From NCBI RefSeq assembly GCF_011369485.1, contig NZ_VXCA01000013.1, positions 59,680 to 123,679 of the forward strand: 64,000 nt of DNA, written 5' to 3'. Position 1 is the stretch's first letter, and every line of letters begins with the position of its first letter. The translations under genes were made by a program, and so were the position numbers. Of the stretch, positions 1-8,828 are shown piece after piece. The notes beneath the pieces were generated by a model, which was given only the letters and a program-made list of their open reading frames with translations, was not told where the DNA came from and ran no database searches. The stretch is from Pseudomonas atagonensis (GTDB lineage Bacteria > Pseudomonadota > Gammaproteobacteria > Pseudomonadales > Pseudomonadaceae).

Positions 1-222
1 GTCGATACCGCCGATGATCAGCACGAAGGTCATGCCGACCGCCAGCACCATCAAATCGGGAATCTGGTTGGCCAGGGTGCTGAAGGTGTTATAGGAGAGA
101 AAGTGGCTGCTCAAGACCGAGAACAGCGCGACCATCGCCAGCAAGGCGCCGGCCAGGCCCAGATAAGTGCCCAAGCCATAGAAGTTGCCACTACGTTTGC
201 CGGCGGAAGTTGCAGTTTTCAT
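1..222 (-). CDS. rbsC: Ribose ABC transporter permease RbsC (N-terminal 74 codons only)
   Basis: This is the 5' part of a gene that runs off the left edge of the window. The 74 visible residues begin MKTATSAGKRSGNFYGLGTY, then a hydrophobic segment (GLAGALLAMVALFSVLSSHF) and a second one ending in FVLIIGGID. That is the usual start of the sugar-ABC permeases of the RbsC/BPD_transp_2 family, which form the inner-membrane channel. The start ATG overlaps the stop of the upstream ATPase gene in an ATGA arrangement, so the two are translationally coupled. Identity as ribose rather than another pentose or hexose permease is inferred from the neighbouring binding protein and operators. Confidence 0.85.
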   Translation of the reverse strand, partial: MKTATSAGKRSGNFYGLGTYLGLAGALLAMVALFSVLSSHFLSYNTFSTLANQIPDLMVLAVGMTFVLIIGGID

Positions 223-1772
223 GGGAGATCCCTAGGCGCCGCTTCGTTGAGCAACGCATCACGTTTTTGGTAGCCGGCGAACGCGGCGGCAAGCAAATCA
301 TCCTGAGTCCAACTGTCACGCTCGAACGTGTCGATCAGACGACCTGCCGAGAGCACGCCGATGCGATCGCAGATCAGCATCAATTCGCGCAGATCACTGG
401 ACACCACCACCAGCGCTTTGCCCTGGCGAGTCAGTTCGCCGAGCAAGGCATAAATGTCGAACTTGGCGCCGACATCGATGCCACGAGTAGGCTCATCGAA
501 CAGCAGCACCGAGCAATCACGCTCCAGCCAGCGGCCGATTACTACCTTCTGCTGGTTGCCCCCGGACAACTCCGAGACAAGCTGTGTCGGGCTGGAACTG
601 CGGATGCGCATGGCGTCGATCTGACGCTGAGCCAAGGAAATTTCATCGCCATTGTTGACGAAACCGCCGCTGGAAATGTCCGGCATATTGCCCAAAGCAA
701 TGTTGGCGCTAATCGACTGACTGAGCAGCAAACCTTCGCCTTTACGGTCTTCGGTGATCAGCGCGATGCCATTGCGCACCGCATCGACGGGCGATCGAAT
801 ACTCACGACCTGCGCGGGCGAGCCCAGAGATATCGTGCCGCTGTCGGCCACATCGGCGCCGAAAATCAGGCGCAGCAACTCGGTACGGCCCGCCCCGATC
901 AATCCGGAAATCCCGAAAATCTCGCCGGCACGCACTTCGAACGAGACGTCGCGCACCTTGTCCGATCGCGTCAGACCGTTAACCGTCAACATCGGCGCGC
1001 CGATTTTGCGCGGGCCGAGGTCGATGTGTTCGCCCAGTTCCCGGCCGACCATCAACGTGACCAGTTGCTCACTGTTGTAATTGGCCATTGGCTCGACACA
1101 GACCAGATTACCGTCGCGCAGCACTGCGATGCGCTGCGCCACCCGGGCCAGTTCTTCGAGGCGGTGGGAAATGTAGATGATCGAGACGCCACGCGCCTGC
1201 AATCGGGTGATCTGCTCAAAGAGCATTTCGACTTCGCGCGCCGTGAGCATCGCGGTCGGCTCATCGAGAATCAGCACATGGCAATCGCCGATCAGGTTGC
1301 GGGCGATTTCGACCATCTGCTGATGCCCGATACCCAACTCGCCGACCAGCGTGTCCGGATCGATCGCATCGAGGCCGACTTGCGCCATGGCTTCGATAGC
1401 GGCTTTGCGCAATTGTTTGCGGCTGATCCAGCCACCATTACTCGGCAGGTTGTCGAGAAACAGATTTTCCGCCACCGACAGCGTCGGCAACAGATTGAGT
1501 TCTTGCATGACCATGCGCACGCCAAGATCTTCGGCCTGGGTACGGCTGCCCGGACGATAGTCCTTGCCCTGGAATTGCATCTGGCCGGTCGTCGGGGTGA
1601 CCAGACCGCCAATGATCTTCGAGAGGGTGCTTTTACCGGCGCCATTCTCGCCGGTCAGCGCCAGCACTTCACCGCGCATCAGCGTCAAATCGATGCCGGT
1701 GAGCACCGGTTGCGCGTAAGTCTTACCGATACCGCTGACCGAGAGGACAGCGTTCGGGGCGGAAACTGACAT
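219..1772 (-). CDS. rbsA: Sugar (ribose-type) ABC transporter ATP-binding protein RbsA
   Basis: This 517-residue protein has the double-cassette architecture of the sugar importers RbsA/MglA/XylG. The first Walker A is GENGAGKST at residues 41-49, and the first half carries LILDEPTAML. The second half has the degenerate P-loop GLIGAGRTE typical of RbsA second cassettes, a good signature SELSGGNQQKV and LLFDEPTRGID. It energises uptake through the RbsC channel on the cytoplasmic face. It sits between the binding protein upstream and the permease downstream, the normal rbsB-A-C order in Pseudomonas. The substrate is inferred from family and context. Confidence 0.93.
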   Translation of the reverse strand: MSVSAPNAVLSVSGIGKTYAQPVLTGIDLTLMRGEVLALTGENGAGKSTLSKIIGGLVTPTTGQMQFQGKDYRPGSRTQAEDLGVRMVMQELNLLPTLSVAENLFLDNLPSNGGWISRKQLRKAAIEAMAQVGLDAIDPDTLVGELGIGHQQMVEIARNLIGDCHVLILDEPTAMLTAREVEMLFEQITRLQARGVSIIYISHRLEELARVAQRIAVLRDGNLVCVEPMANYNSEQLVTLMVGRELGEHIDLGPRKIGAPMLTVNGLTRSDKVRDVSFEVRAGEIFGISGLIGAGRTELLRLIFGADVADSGTISLGSPAQVVSIRSPVDAVRNGIALITEDRKGEGLLLSQSISANIALGNMPDISSGGFVNNGDEISLAQRQIDAMRIRSSSPTQLVSELSGGNQQKVVIGRWLERDCSVLLFDEPTRGIDVGAKFDIYALLGELTRQGKALVVVSSDLRELMLICDRIGVLSAGRLIDTFERDSWTQDDLLAAAFAGYQKRDALLNEAAPRDLP

Positions 1773-1828
1773 AAAAAACTCTCCATGCGCTCGCCCGGAC
1801 GGACGAGCGCCGTTGTGTCGCCGAAGGA

Positions 1829-2788
1829 CTACTTCTTGGTGACCAGCTCGACCGGGGTTTCGATGACGCCGTTGGCGCCGCTGTCGACTTTCTCGCCCTT
1901 GATGATTTTCAGCGCGGTCTCGATGCCGAACACAGCTTGTTTGGCTGCATACTGGTCAGCAGTGGCCAGCACGCGGCCGTCTTTCAACATTGGCTGAATC
2001 GCATTGATGTTGTCGTAACCGACCACTTGTACCTGACCGGCCTTGCCGGCAGCGCGGACTGCGGAAACGGCGCCAACTGCCATGCTGTCGTTGCCGGCCA
2101 GCAGGGCTTTGACGTCCGGGTATTCGCTGAGAATCGACGCGGCAACCTTGTTGCCCTTGTCGATTTCCCAGTCACCGGATTGCAGGGAAACCACCTTGAT
2201 TTGCGCCGCTTCCATCGCATCCTTGAAACCCGCAGTACGCTGCTGGGCGTTGGTGGTCGTGGACACACCTTCAATAATGCCGACTTCGTCACCGGCCTTC
2301 AGCTGCTTGGCCAGGTATTCGCCAACCAGACGAGCGCCCTTGCGGTTGTCCGGGCCTACGAATGGCACGCTGATGTTTTTGCTTTTGACCACGGCAGGAT
2401 CGAGCTGATTGTCGATGTTGATCACGGTGATGCCGGCATCGACGGCCTTCTTGATGACCGGCACCATCGCCTTGGAGTCGGACGGCGCGATGACCAGCGC
2501 ATTGACCTTGGCCAGAATCATCTGCTCGACGATGCGGGTCTGGCCGGCAGTGTCGGTTTCGTCTTTGATGCCGTTGGAGATCAGGTCGAAATCGGCGGAG
2601 TGGTCTTTCTGGTAAGCCTTGGCACCGTCTTCCATGGTCAGGAAGAATTCATTGGCCAGCGATTTCATGACCAGGGCGACTTTGGGTTTTTCAGGAGATT
2701 CGGCGAACGCCGAGGAGACAGGTAGTGCGGCGGCTGTAGCAGCCAGCATAGCGACAGCAAGAAGACGTCCAGCGAATGGCAGCTTCAT
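1829..2788 (-). CDS. rbsB: Periplasmic sugar-binding protein RbsB (ribose type)
   Basis: A 319-residue type-1 periplasmic binding protein. The N-terminus MKLPFAGRLLAVAMLAATAA is a classical signal peptide, probably cleaved after SAFA. The mature part opens with KVALVMKSLANEFF, the usual first strand of ribose/galactose-type binding proteins, and later has ALLAGNDSMAVGA and QVVGYDNI typical of the hinge and sugar site. It captures the sugar and delivers it to RbsC/RbsA. It is the first gene of the operon and lies just downstream of two CAAACGTTTG-type operators. Ribose is the most likely ligand; a related pentose or hexose is not excluded. Confidence 0.92.
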   Translation of the reverse strand: MKLPFAGRLLAVAMLAATAAALPVSSAFAESPEKPKVALVMKSLANEFFLTMEDGAKAYQKDHSADFDLISNGIKDETDTAGQTRIVEQMILAKVNALVIAPSDSKAMVPVIKKAVDAGITVINIDNQLDPAVVKSKNISVPFVGPDNRKGARLVGEYLAKQLKAGDEVGIIEGVSTTTNAQQRTAGFKDAMEAAQIKVVSLQSGDWEIDKGNKVAASILSEYPDVKALLAGNDSMAVGAVSAVRAAGKAGQVQVVGYDNINAIQPMLKDGRVLATADQYAAKQAVFGIETALKIIKGEKVDSGANGVIETPVELVTKK

Positions 2789-2818
2789 GGGTTCACTCCG
2801 ATCTTATGATTATTGTGA

Positions 2819-2830
2819 GCAACGTTTGCG
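2819..2830. promoter_or_regulatory. Second LacI/RbsR-type operator (imperfect)
   Basis: The sequence GCAACGTTTGCG repeats the right half and centre of the perfect operator at 2884-2897. It lies about 30 bp upstream of the rbsB start, a position suited to blocking transcription. The regulator itself is not in this window. Confidence 0.6.
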
Positions 2831-2883
2831 CTGACGTAAGCTACATCACCTTCCGCCGATGGCACATTACATCGAAAGAGGCG

Positions 2884-2897
2884 CGCAAACGTTTGCG
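2884..2897. promoter_or_regulatory. LacI-family operator, probably for RbsR
   Basis: A perfect 14-bp palindrome, CGCAAACGTTTGCG, with the central CG step characteristic of LacI/PurR/RbsR-type operators. It lies 96 bp upstream of rbsB. With the related site at 2819-2830 it makes a two-operator control region for the ribose operon. Assignment to RbsR is inferred from the operon; the palindrome is seen directly. Confidence 0.72.
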
Positions 2898-2959
2898 TAG
2901 ATCGAACTATGCGAATCCCGCCGACATTTGTCAACAATCAGAAATCAGCAGATGTTGTA

Positions 2960-2981
2960 GGGCGAATCGTTCGATTCGCCC
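2960..2981. terminator. Short perfect hairpin downstream of the hypothetical gene
   Basis: GGGCGAATCG and CGATTCGCCC form a 10-bp inverted repeat separated by TT. It lies just after the stop of the minus-strand gene ending at 2991. There is no U-tract, so it may be a weak terminator or a single REP-like unit. Confidence 0.4.
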
Positions 2982-2990
2982 CTGACTCGC

Positions 2991-3437
2991 TCAAGCCGTG
3001 GTGCTGATCAGCCCGCCGCTATTGGAATCCTTGGCCAGCTCTTTGATCAGATTGCCGGAGACTTCAGACAGCGCGCCGTTGGTATCAGCGATTTGCCCCT
3101 GAATCGACATGACCACCGCCGCTTTGGCTTCCGGCGTCGGGTAACTGGCTGCCTGTGCCGCCGCCAGTTGCTGCTGCTGTTCCTGCAATTGTTTTTGCAG
3201 TTCCTGCATGCGTTTGAGCAGCATTTTCACGGCAATACTTTGATTGCCGCCGCTCTCGGCCTTGCTGTCGTCCTGGGCGGGGCCACCGGTTCTGACCTGG
3301 TTCGAGTCGCCCTCATCCTTAGCCAGTATTTCAGTGGAGGCCTGCGCCGTAGCGTCGCTCAAGGCATTAACCGTGGCGGCGGACTTGCCGCCGATGGTGA
3401 CGCCAGCAGCATTGGGAAAACCGACAGTCAGTGACAT
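2991..3437 (-). CDS. Hypothetical protein with glutamine-rich coiled coil
   Basis: I do not recognise this family. I chose the ATG at 3437 because AGGAG lies 7 nt upstream; it gives 148 residues. The first third is Ala/Thr/Ser-rich and low in complexity, starting MSLTVGFPNAAGVTIGGKS. The middle, around residues 68-97, is a Gln/Leu/Lys heptad-like stretch (KRMQELQKQLQEQQQQLAAA) that should form a coiled coil. The tail is a second helical region ending in GGLISTTA. It has no signal peptide and no cysteine. It is a lone gene between the ribose operon and asparaginase. A secreted or filament-associated role is possible, but nothing shows it directly. Confidence 0.7.
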   Translation of the reverse strand: MSLTVGFPNAAGVTIGGKSAATVNALSDATAQASTEILAKDEGDSNQVRTGGPAQDDSKAESGGNQSIAVKMLLKRMQELQKQLQEQQQQLAAAQAASYPTPEAKAAVVMSIQGQIADTNGALSEVSGNLIKELAKDSNSGGLISTTA

Positions 3438-4875
<1,438 letters not shown>

Positions 4876-4884
4876 CTGACCTTC

Positions 4885-4907
4885 GCCCGATCCGTTCGTG
4901 ATCGGGC
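4885..4907 (+). terminator. Hairpin after ansB
   Basis: GCCCGATC and GATCGGGC form a perfect 8-bp stem with a 7-nt loop, 9 nt after the ansB stop. The following sequence is only moderately T-rich, so termination efficiency is uncertain. Confidence 0.6.
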
Positions 4908-5069
4908 ACTCCTTCTACCACTCGCCCACACGGCGGGTGGTATGTCGCCTACAGCCCTCCTGCATTTTTCCTACAAAAAATTCGACACCGCTCACACTAA
5001 AACTGAAAAACCGCTGTCAGAGGATTTTCTTGAATTTTAAGCAGTTGCGAAAATTCCTACAGTTAAATA

Positions 5070-5085
5070 CTGTATGCACGTACAG
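5070..5085. promoter_or_regulatory. LexA (SOS) box upstream of DUF1654-endA
   Basis: CTGTATGCACGTACAG matches the gammaproteobacterial LexA consensus CTGT-N8-ACAG exactly and keeps the preferred CTGTAT start. It overlaps a plausible core promoter (TTGCGA at 5045-5050, TACTGT at 5068-5073, 17-bp spacing). It ends 6 bp before the ribosome-binding AAGGA of the downstream gene. A second overlapping inverted repeat, TACAGT-TAAAT-ACTGTA, covers 5058-5074. LexA control is inferred from the motif and its placement. Confidence 0.8.
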
Positions 5086-5103
5086 CTTAATAAGGATAAC
5101 CTC

Positions 5104-5343
5104 GTGGCCACCTCCCCTGATGCTCCTGACGCTTACGAACGCATGGGCATGCGCGTTCAGAAAATCATCAACTCCCCCACCGCCCAGAAAGCCAAAGCCG
5201 CACTGATCTTCCGTCTACCGGACGAGCCGATGGATGAGTGGGAGCGCCTGCTCGAGGAAATCGACGAGAACGACAACGTCACCCTGGCCTATCGCGACGA
5301 TGGCGGCGTGCAGATTTTTTGGGTTGTGCCGAAGGAAGATTGA
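5104..5343 (+). CDS. DUF1654 family protein, probably SOS-induced
   Basis: I place the start at the GTG at 5104 because AAGGA lies 7 nt upstream; this gives 79 residues. An ATG at 5074 would give 89 but falls inside the LexA box and has no ribosome site. The protein reads YERMGMRVQKIINSPTAQKA followed by ALIFRLPDEPMDEWERLLEE and an acidic end with IFWVVPKED. This matches my memory of the small DUF1654 family, found in pseudomonads and some of their phages. It has no signal peptide, so it should be cytoplasmic. It ends 4 bp before endA and should be co-transcribed with it. Its function is unknown; the LexA box suggests a role after DNA damage. Confidence 0.75.
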   Translation: MATSPDAPDAYERMGMRVQKIINSPTAQKAKAALIFRLPDEPMDEWERLLEEIDENDNVTLAYRDDGGVQIFWVVPKED

Positions 5344-5347
5344 TTCA

Positions 5348-6037
5348 ATGAGTGTCCGCTGTTTTGCTTTGCTGTTGTTGTTCATTGCTTTTGGTGCTCA
5401 GGCTGGCGCGCCACGCACCTTTACCGAAGCCAAGAAGGTTGCCTGGAAACTGTATGCACCTCAGTCGACCGAGTTTTATTGCGGGTGCAAATACACCGGC
5501 AACAAGGTTGATCTGAAAGCCTGCGGCTACGTACCGCGAAAAAATGCGAAACGCGCCTCGCGCATTGAGTGGGAGCATATTGTTCCGGCCTGGCAGTTCG
5601 GCCATCAGCGCCAATGCTGGCAGGAAGGTGGACGCAAGAATTGCACCCGCTACGACCCGAGCTATCAGAAGGCCGAAGCCGATCTGCATAACCTGGTACC
5701 GAGCATTGGCGAGGTCAATGGCGATCGCAGTAACTTCAGCTACGGCTGGCTGCCAGTGCAATCAGGTCAATATGGCTCGTGTCTGACCCAGGTCGACTTC
5801 AAGGCCAAGAAGGTCATGCCCCGCCCTTCGATTCGCGGCATGATTGCCCGCACCTATTTCTACATGAGCAAGCAATACGGCTTGCGCTTGTCGAAACAGG
5901 ATCGGCAGCTCTATGAAGCCTGGGACAAGACCTACCCGGTGCAAGACTGGGAGCGCCAACGCAATCAAAGCGTGGCCTGCGTGATGGGGCGCGGTAACGA
6001 GTTTGTCGGCCCGGTGAATCTCAAAACCTGCGGCTGA
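5348..6037 (+). CDS. endA: Endonuclease I (EndA), secreted DNase
   Basis: From the ATG at 5348 the product is 229 residues, close to E. coli EndA (235). It has a signal peptide (MSVRCFALLLLFIAFGAQA), so the enzyme is periplasmic or extracellular. The beta-beta-alpha-metal catalytic region is visible as IEWEHIVPAWQFG, followed by ADLHNLVPSIGEVNGDRSN and FSYGW. The numerous cysteines (YCGCKY, CWQEGGRKNC, CVMG, KTCG) suggest disulfides. Endonuclease I cleaves double-stranded DNA without sequence specificity. It lies directly behind the LexA-boxed DUF1654 gene with a 4-bp gap, so it is probably damage-inducible here. A strong terminator follows. Confidence 0.92.
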   Translation: MSVRCFALLLLFIAFGAQAGAPRTFTEAKKVAWKLYAPQSTEFYCGCKYTGNKVDLKACGYVPRKNAKRASRIEWEHIVPAWQFGHQRQCWQEGGRKNCTRYDPSYQKAEADLHNLVPSIGEVNGDRSNFSYGWLPVQSGQYGSCLTQVDFKAKKVMPRPSIRGMIARTYFYMSKQYGLRLSKQDRQLYEAWDKTYPVQDWERQRNQSVACVMGRGNEFVGPVNLKTCG

Positions 6038-6051
6038 TCGATCCGGTAAAA

Positions 6052-6086
6052 GAAAAGGCCTCGAACCTAAGGTTCGAGGCCTTTTT
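6052..6086. terminator. Bidirectional terminator between endA and the SIP gene
   Basis: GGCCTCGAACC and GGTTCGAGGCC form a perfect 11-bp stem with a TAA loop. TTTTT follows on the plus side and an A-run precedes it. It can end both endA (plus) and the converging flavoreductase gene (minus). Confidence 0.9.
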
Positions 6087-6090
6087 GTGC

Positions 6091-7002
6091 CTAGCTGCCA
6101 GCCTTGTTGTAGCGCCAGTAACCCATCAAATTCAACGACTCCCGGGGGATGCCACATTCCTTGATAAGGTATCGGCGCAAACTCATCACCGCCGCCGACT
6201 CTCCAGCGACCCACCCGTAAAATCCTTCAGGCGCCGTATCGGCAATTTCCCAGAGGATGTCCTTGTCGATGTCGACATCGGCCAACTCGATCGCGCGCCC
6301 GGCGGAAGACTGATGCACAGGCAGCGTCGCCTCACGCACCGCTTCAACCATCAACGCCCCTGCGATCGTTTCACTGGTTTGATCGCGAATCAACCACTTC
6401 ACTGACAACCCCGGCCAGTCAGGAACGCTCAGCATGTCCCCGGCACTCTCCACTTCGAAAAACGCCTGCACTTGCGACGGCTCGGCGAGCGCCGCCAACT
6501 CATCGAGAATGCCCATGGCAGCCGGTAGCGCAGTGGCATCGGCTACCAGTAAAACCTGCTTCAAGGTCTGCGGTGGCTTCCACTCAAACCCGCCAGCCTG
6601 CTGTGCGGTGAAATGACTGTCGGGCGCGAGGATCTGCATGGCATCGCCGGGCTGCGCACGCAACGCCCAGCGCGAGGCAGGACCCGTTTCGCCGTGCAGG
6701 ACAAAATCGATATCCACTTCGCCCTGTTCGGCGCGCAAATGGCGGATGGTGTAAGTGCGCATCGCAGGGCGACGATCCGCGAGCATCGCCCGAAAACGAG
6801 CGTACCAACCTTCCTCTTGGGAAAGTCGGGATTGCGAGCCGTCGGCGGCAGGGAAAAACAGCTTTACGCGTTGATCCGGTGCCCAGGTCGCCATTTCCTC
6901 GACGGGCGAACCGCAGAGCGTGATCCGCATCATGTGCGGACTCAACTGCGTTTTTCGCAGCAAGGTGACATCAAACAGTTTGTACGGATTGGCGGAGGCC
7001 AT
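6091..7002 (-). CDS. Siderophore-interacting protein (FAD-dependent ferric-siderophore reductase)
   Basis: A 303-residue protein of the SIP/ViuB family. The N-terminal half is a ferredoxin-reductase-type FAD-binding barrel with MRTYTIRHLR, the R-x-Y-[TS] flavin motif, followed by ASRWALRAQPGD. The C-terminal half is the NAD(P)H-binding SIP domain (LLVADATALPAAMGILDELA ...) and ends with the typical FYGWVAGESAAVMSLRRYL and GYWRYNKAGS. These cytoplasmic enzymes reduce ferric siderophores to release iron. The gene is monocistronic and shares a bidirectional terminator with endA. I saw no clear Fur box, though iron regulation is usual for the family. Confidence 0.9.
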   Translation of the reverse strand: MASANPYKLFDVTLLRKTQLSPHMMRITLCGSPVEEMATWAPDQRVKLFFPAADGSQSRLSQEEGWYARFRAMLADRRPAMRTYTIRHLRAEQGEVDIDFVLHGETGPASRWALRAQPGDAMQILAPDSHFTAQQAGGFEWKPPQTLKQVLLVADATALPAAMGILDELAALAEPSQVQAFFEVESAGDMLSVPDWPGLSVKWLIRDQTSETIAGALMVEAVREATLPVHQSSAGRAIELADVDIDKDILWEIADTAPEGFYGWVAGESAAVMSLRRYLIKECGIPRESLNLMGYWRYNKAGS

Positions 7003-7089
7003 GGGGAGCTCCTTCGGAAAATCATCAGCGAGTTCAGTTGGAACGAATCGCGTCTGACAACCTTTAGGCAGCTCCGCCGAATGGATCGC

Positions 7090-7458
7090 TTACGGTGCGA
7101 GCGGATGCTCGACCAGAACCGATTCCACGTTTTGTTTCTTGGCCTTCACCAAAGCGGCATCCACTTGTATTTTTCGAGCTTCGGCTTCGGCCTGGGAATT
7201 GAACGGGCCAATCAGAATCCGCGTTTTGCCGCTGCTGTCCTTGATCACCGTTGGCACAAAAGCGTGCTCGATCAACCAGCCACTCAAGTCGCTGACAGCC
7301 TGAGGAGTTTCACCGCGCACCTCAAGATCCCACTGTGGAGCAGCGGCCGCCGCAGGCGCTGTTGCGACCGCCACTTTCGGCTTTGGTGCGTCTACACTCT
7401 TGCCTTCACCACATCCTGCCAATGCCAGTGCCGCGACTACCCAGACCAATTTGCGCAC
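7090..7458 (-). CDS. SPOR-domain lipoprotein
   Basis: A 122-residue protein. The N-terminus MRKLVWVVAALALAGC carries a lipobox with the acylated cysteine at residue 16, so it is a lipoprotein. An Ala/Pro-rich linker (residues 25-41) leads to a C-terminal SPOR domain of about 75 residues (WDLEVRGETPQAVSDLSGWL ... TRILIGPFNSQAEAEARKIQ). SPOR domains bind glycan strands lacking stem peptides, usually at the division septum. It stands alone between the SIP gene and rsmE. The precise role is not known. Confidence 0.8.
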   Translation of the reverse strand: MRKLVWVVAALALAGCGEGKSVDAPKPKVAVATAPAAAAAPQWDLEVRGETPQAVSDLSGWLIEHAFVPTVIKDSSGKTRILIGPFNSQAEAEARKIQVDAALVKAKKQNVESVLVEHPLAP

Positions 7459-7708
7459 AACGCTTTCCTCGGAATTCTCAAAGCGGCGATCTTAACATTC
7501 AAAAATACTTCGCGAGCCCCGCAAAATGGGCACAAAACAACGAGATTGATGATTGCAGCCTCTGTATAGTTACGCCCTGGGAATTAATGCCGCTTCTGTG
7601 CGTCAGAAAGAGGCACCCAAACCGTGAGACTTCGCACTAATCTATACGTACCACCGACCTCTGCACTGTCTGAATCAGGTGCCCTACAAAGCAATCAAGG
7701 AGAAGACC

Positions 7709-7903
7709 ATGCTGATACTCACCCGCAAAGTCGGTGAAAGCATAAACATTGGTGATGACATTACGATCACCATCCTCGGCGTAAGCGGCCAGCAAGTCCG
7801 CATCGGCATCAACGCTCCAAAGAACGTCGCCGTACACCGTGAAGAGATTTATCAGCGCATTCAGGCTGGCCTGACCGCCCCGGACAAGCCACAGACTCCC
7901 TGA
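7709..7903 (+). CDS. rsmE: CsrA/RsmA-family translational regulator RsmE
   Basis: A 64-residue RNA-binding protein starting [20 protein letters not shown]. It keeps the key residues of the family, Leu4 and Arg44 (in [10 protein letters not shown]). The sequence, including the C-terminal [12 protein letters not shown], matches what I recall of RsmE from P. fluorescens CHA0 rather than RsmA. RsmE binds ANGGA motifs in target leaders, represses translation, and is titrated by the GacA-controlled small RNAs RsmX/Y/Z. The ATG at 7709 is 6 nt after AAGGAG. That AAGGA, in the leader's own ribosome site, is a possible Rsm target, consistent with autoregulation. The gene is monocistronic. Confidence 0.93.
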   Translation: MLILTRKVGESINIGDDITITILGVSGQQVRIGINAPKNVAVHREEIYQRIQAGLTAPDKPQTP

Positions 7904-7919
7904 GCCGCATCGCAGTCAG

Positions 7920-7954
7920 TAGCCAGTTCGTTTGCCTCGTGTAATGACTGGCTA
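7920..7954 (+). terminator. Weak hairpin downstream of rsmE
   Basis: TAGCCAGT and ACTGGCTA form an 8-bp perfect inverted repeat 17 bp after the rsmE stop. The loop is long (19 nt) and there is no U-tract, so a terminator role is tentative. Confidence 0.35.
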
Positions 7955-8128
7955 AAGATTCACGCGCCGTATTGCAATCCGCTCCCCACTCCGCTGGGCA
8001 CGGCGCCTGACATATGACCCCGCTCCACTTCCTTTCCAGTACCGCATCCCCTCCTGCTGCCCGATACTACCCGCCATTTCCGTGGCTGGCTGTCGGACGT
8101 TTCCGATAGCGCGCAGAGAATCCGCTCT

Positions 8129-8590
8129 CTAACCAAATGTCACACCGCGCGCCATGCCTGTCGCAGCCACCACCATCAACACCAGCAATAACGCCTCGAC
8201 ATGACTGATGCGCGCATACAACTTTGCCCGTCCAGTCTCGAGCGCGGCGCCACGCGCTGAAGCGATCCGCCATTTGATCAAGGTGATCATCGGCGCAAGC
8301 TCCAGCAATAAAATCAGCACAAACAGCGTCATCTTCAGATGAAACAGCGGTTGATGAAGGTAATAGTCGGCGCCCTTTTCATACCCGCCAAAGGCACGCA
8401 CCCCACCTGTAACCAGCAGAATCAGCGCCGAAATACCCCACAGGTTATCGGCGAGTAGTACGCGCCTGGCTTCTCCGGCACCTGCGGCCAGACGACTGAA
8501 CGCCGCTCCACGGGTCAGCACCGCCCAGAAGCCCAAAGCAAAAGCCAATAGATGAACAGCCGCGAGAAACCAGTGAACCAGCATCGACAC
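8129..8590 (-). CDS. DUF2214-like four-helix membrane protein
   Basis: A 153-residue inner-membrane protein with four clear hydrophobic segments, at about residues 5-25, 48-66, 82-100 and 128-147. Between the second and third lies a polar loop, FGGYEKGADYYLHQPLFHLK. The pattern and motifs (VHLLAFALGFWAVLTRG, LADNLWGISALILLVTGG) fit what I recall of the DUF2214 family, whose function is unknown. The conserved histidines in HWFLAAVH and HQPLFHLK could bind heme or metal, but this is speculation. It is monocistronic, with loosely packed intergenic regions on both sides. Confidence 0.72.
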   Translation of the reverse strand: MSMLVHWFLAAVHLLAFALGFWAVLTRGAAFSRLAAGAGEARRVLLADNLWGISALILLVTGGVRAFGGYEKGADYYLHQPLFHLKMTLFVLILLLELAPMITLIKWRIASARGAALETGRAKLYARISHVEALLLVLMVVAATGMARGVTFG

Positions 8591-8727
8591 ACCCCTTTAT
8601 AAAGTGTTGAAAATCGGCCAGTCAGTAGTAGTTGAAAACGCAAGGATTTGCTCGCTCAGGCTCGATTACCGGGGCGGCTGGTGTGATTAAAAGCGCCTGA
8701 AAAGCACCGCGGTTGCCAAATCGCAGG

Positions 8728-8766
8728 CAAAAAAAATCCCAAGCAGCTGATGGAAGCTTGGGATTT
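8728..8766 (-). terminator. Orphan rho-independent terminator (minus strand)
   Basis: AAATCCCAAGC (8734-8744) and GCTTGGGATTT (8756-8766) form a perfect 11-bp stem with an 11-nt loop. On the minus strand it is followed by eight T residues, the classical intrinsic terminator. No protein gene lies upstream of it on that strand before tRNA-Val, which has its own terminator. It may end an unannotated small RNA starting near 8850-8950. Confidence 0.75.
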
Positions 8767-8828
8767 AAAAATGCATAAACCGTGGTGGTGAACGCGGGGC
8801 GAATGTTACTGAATTCCACAGCCCGTAA

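Noticed and set aside
210..1769. Long plus-strand open frame (519 codons) opposite rbsA
   Set aside because: It is fully antisense to a well-supported ABC ATPase, and its translation is His/Arg/Gln-rich noise typical of the complement of GC-rich genes.
5345..5761. 138-codon minus-strand frame opposite endA
   Set aside because: It is antisense to a clear nuclease gene with catalytic motifs.
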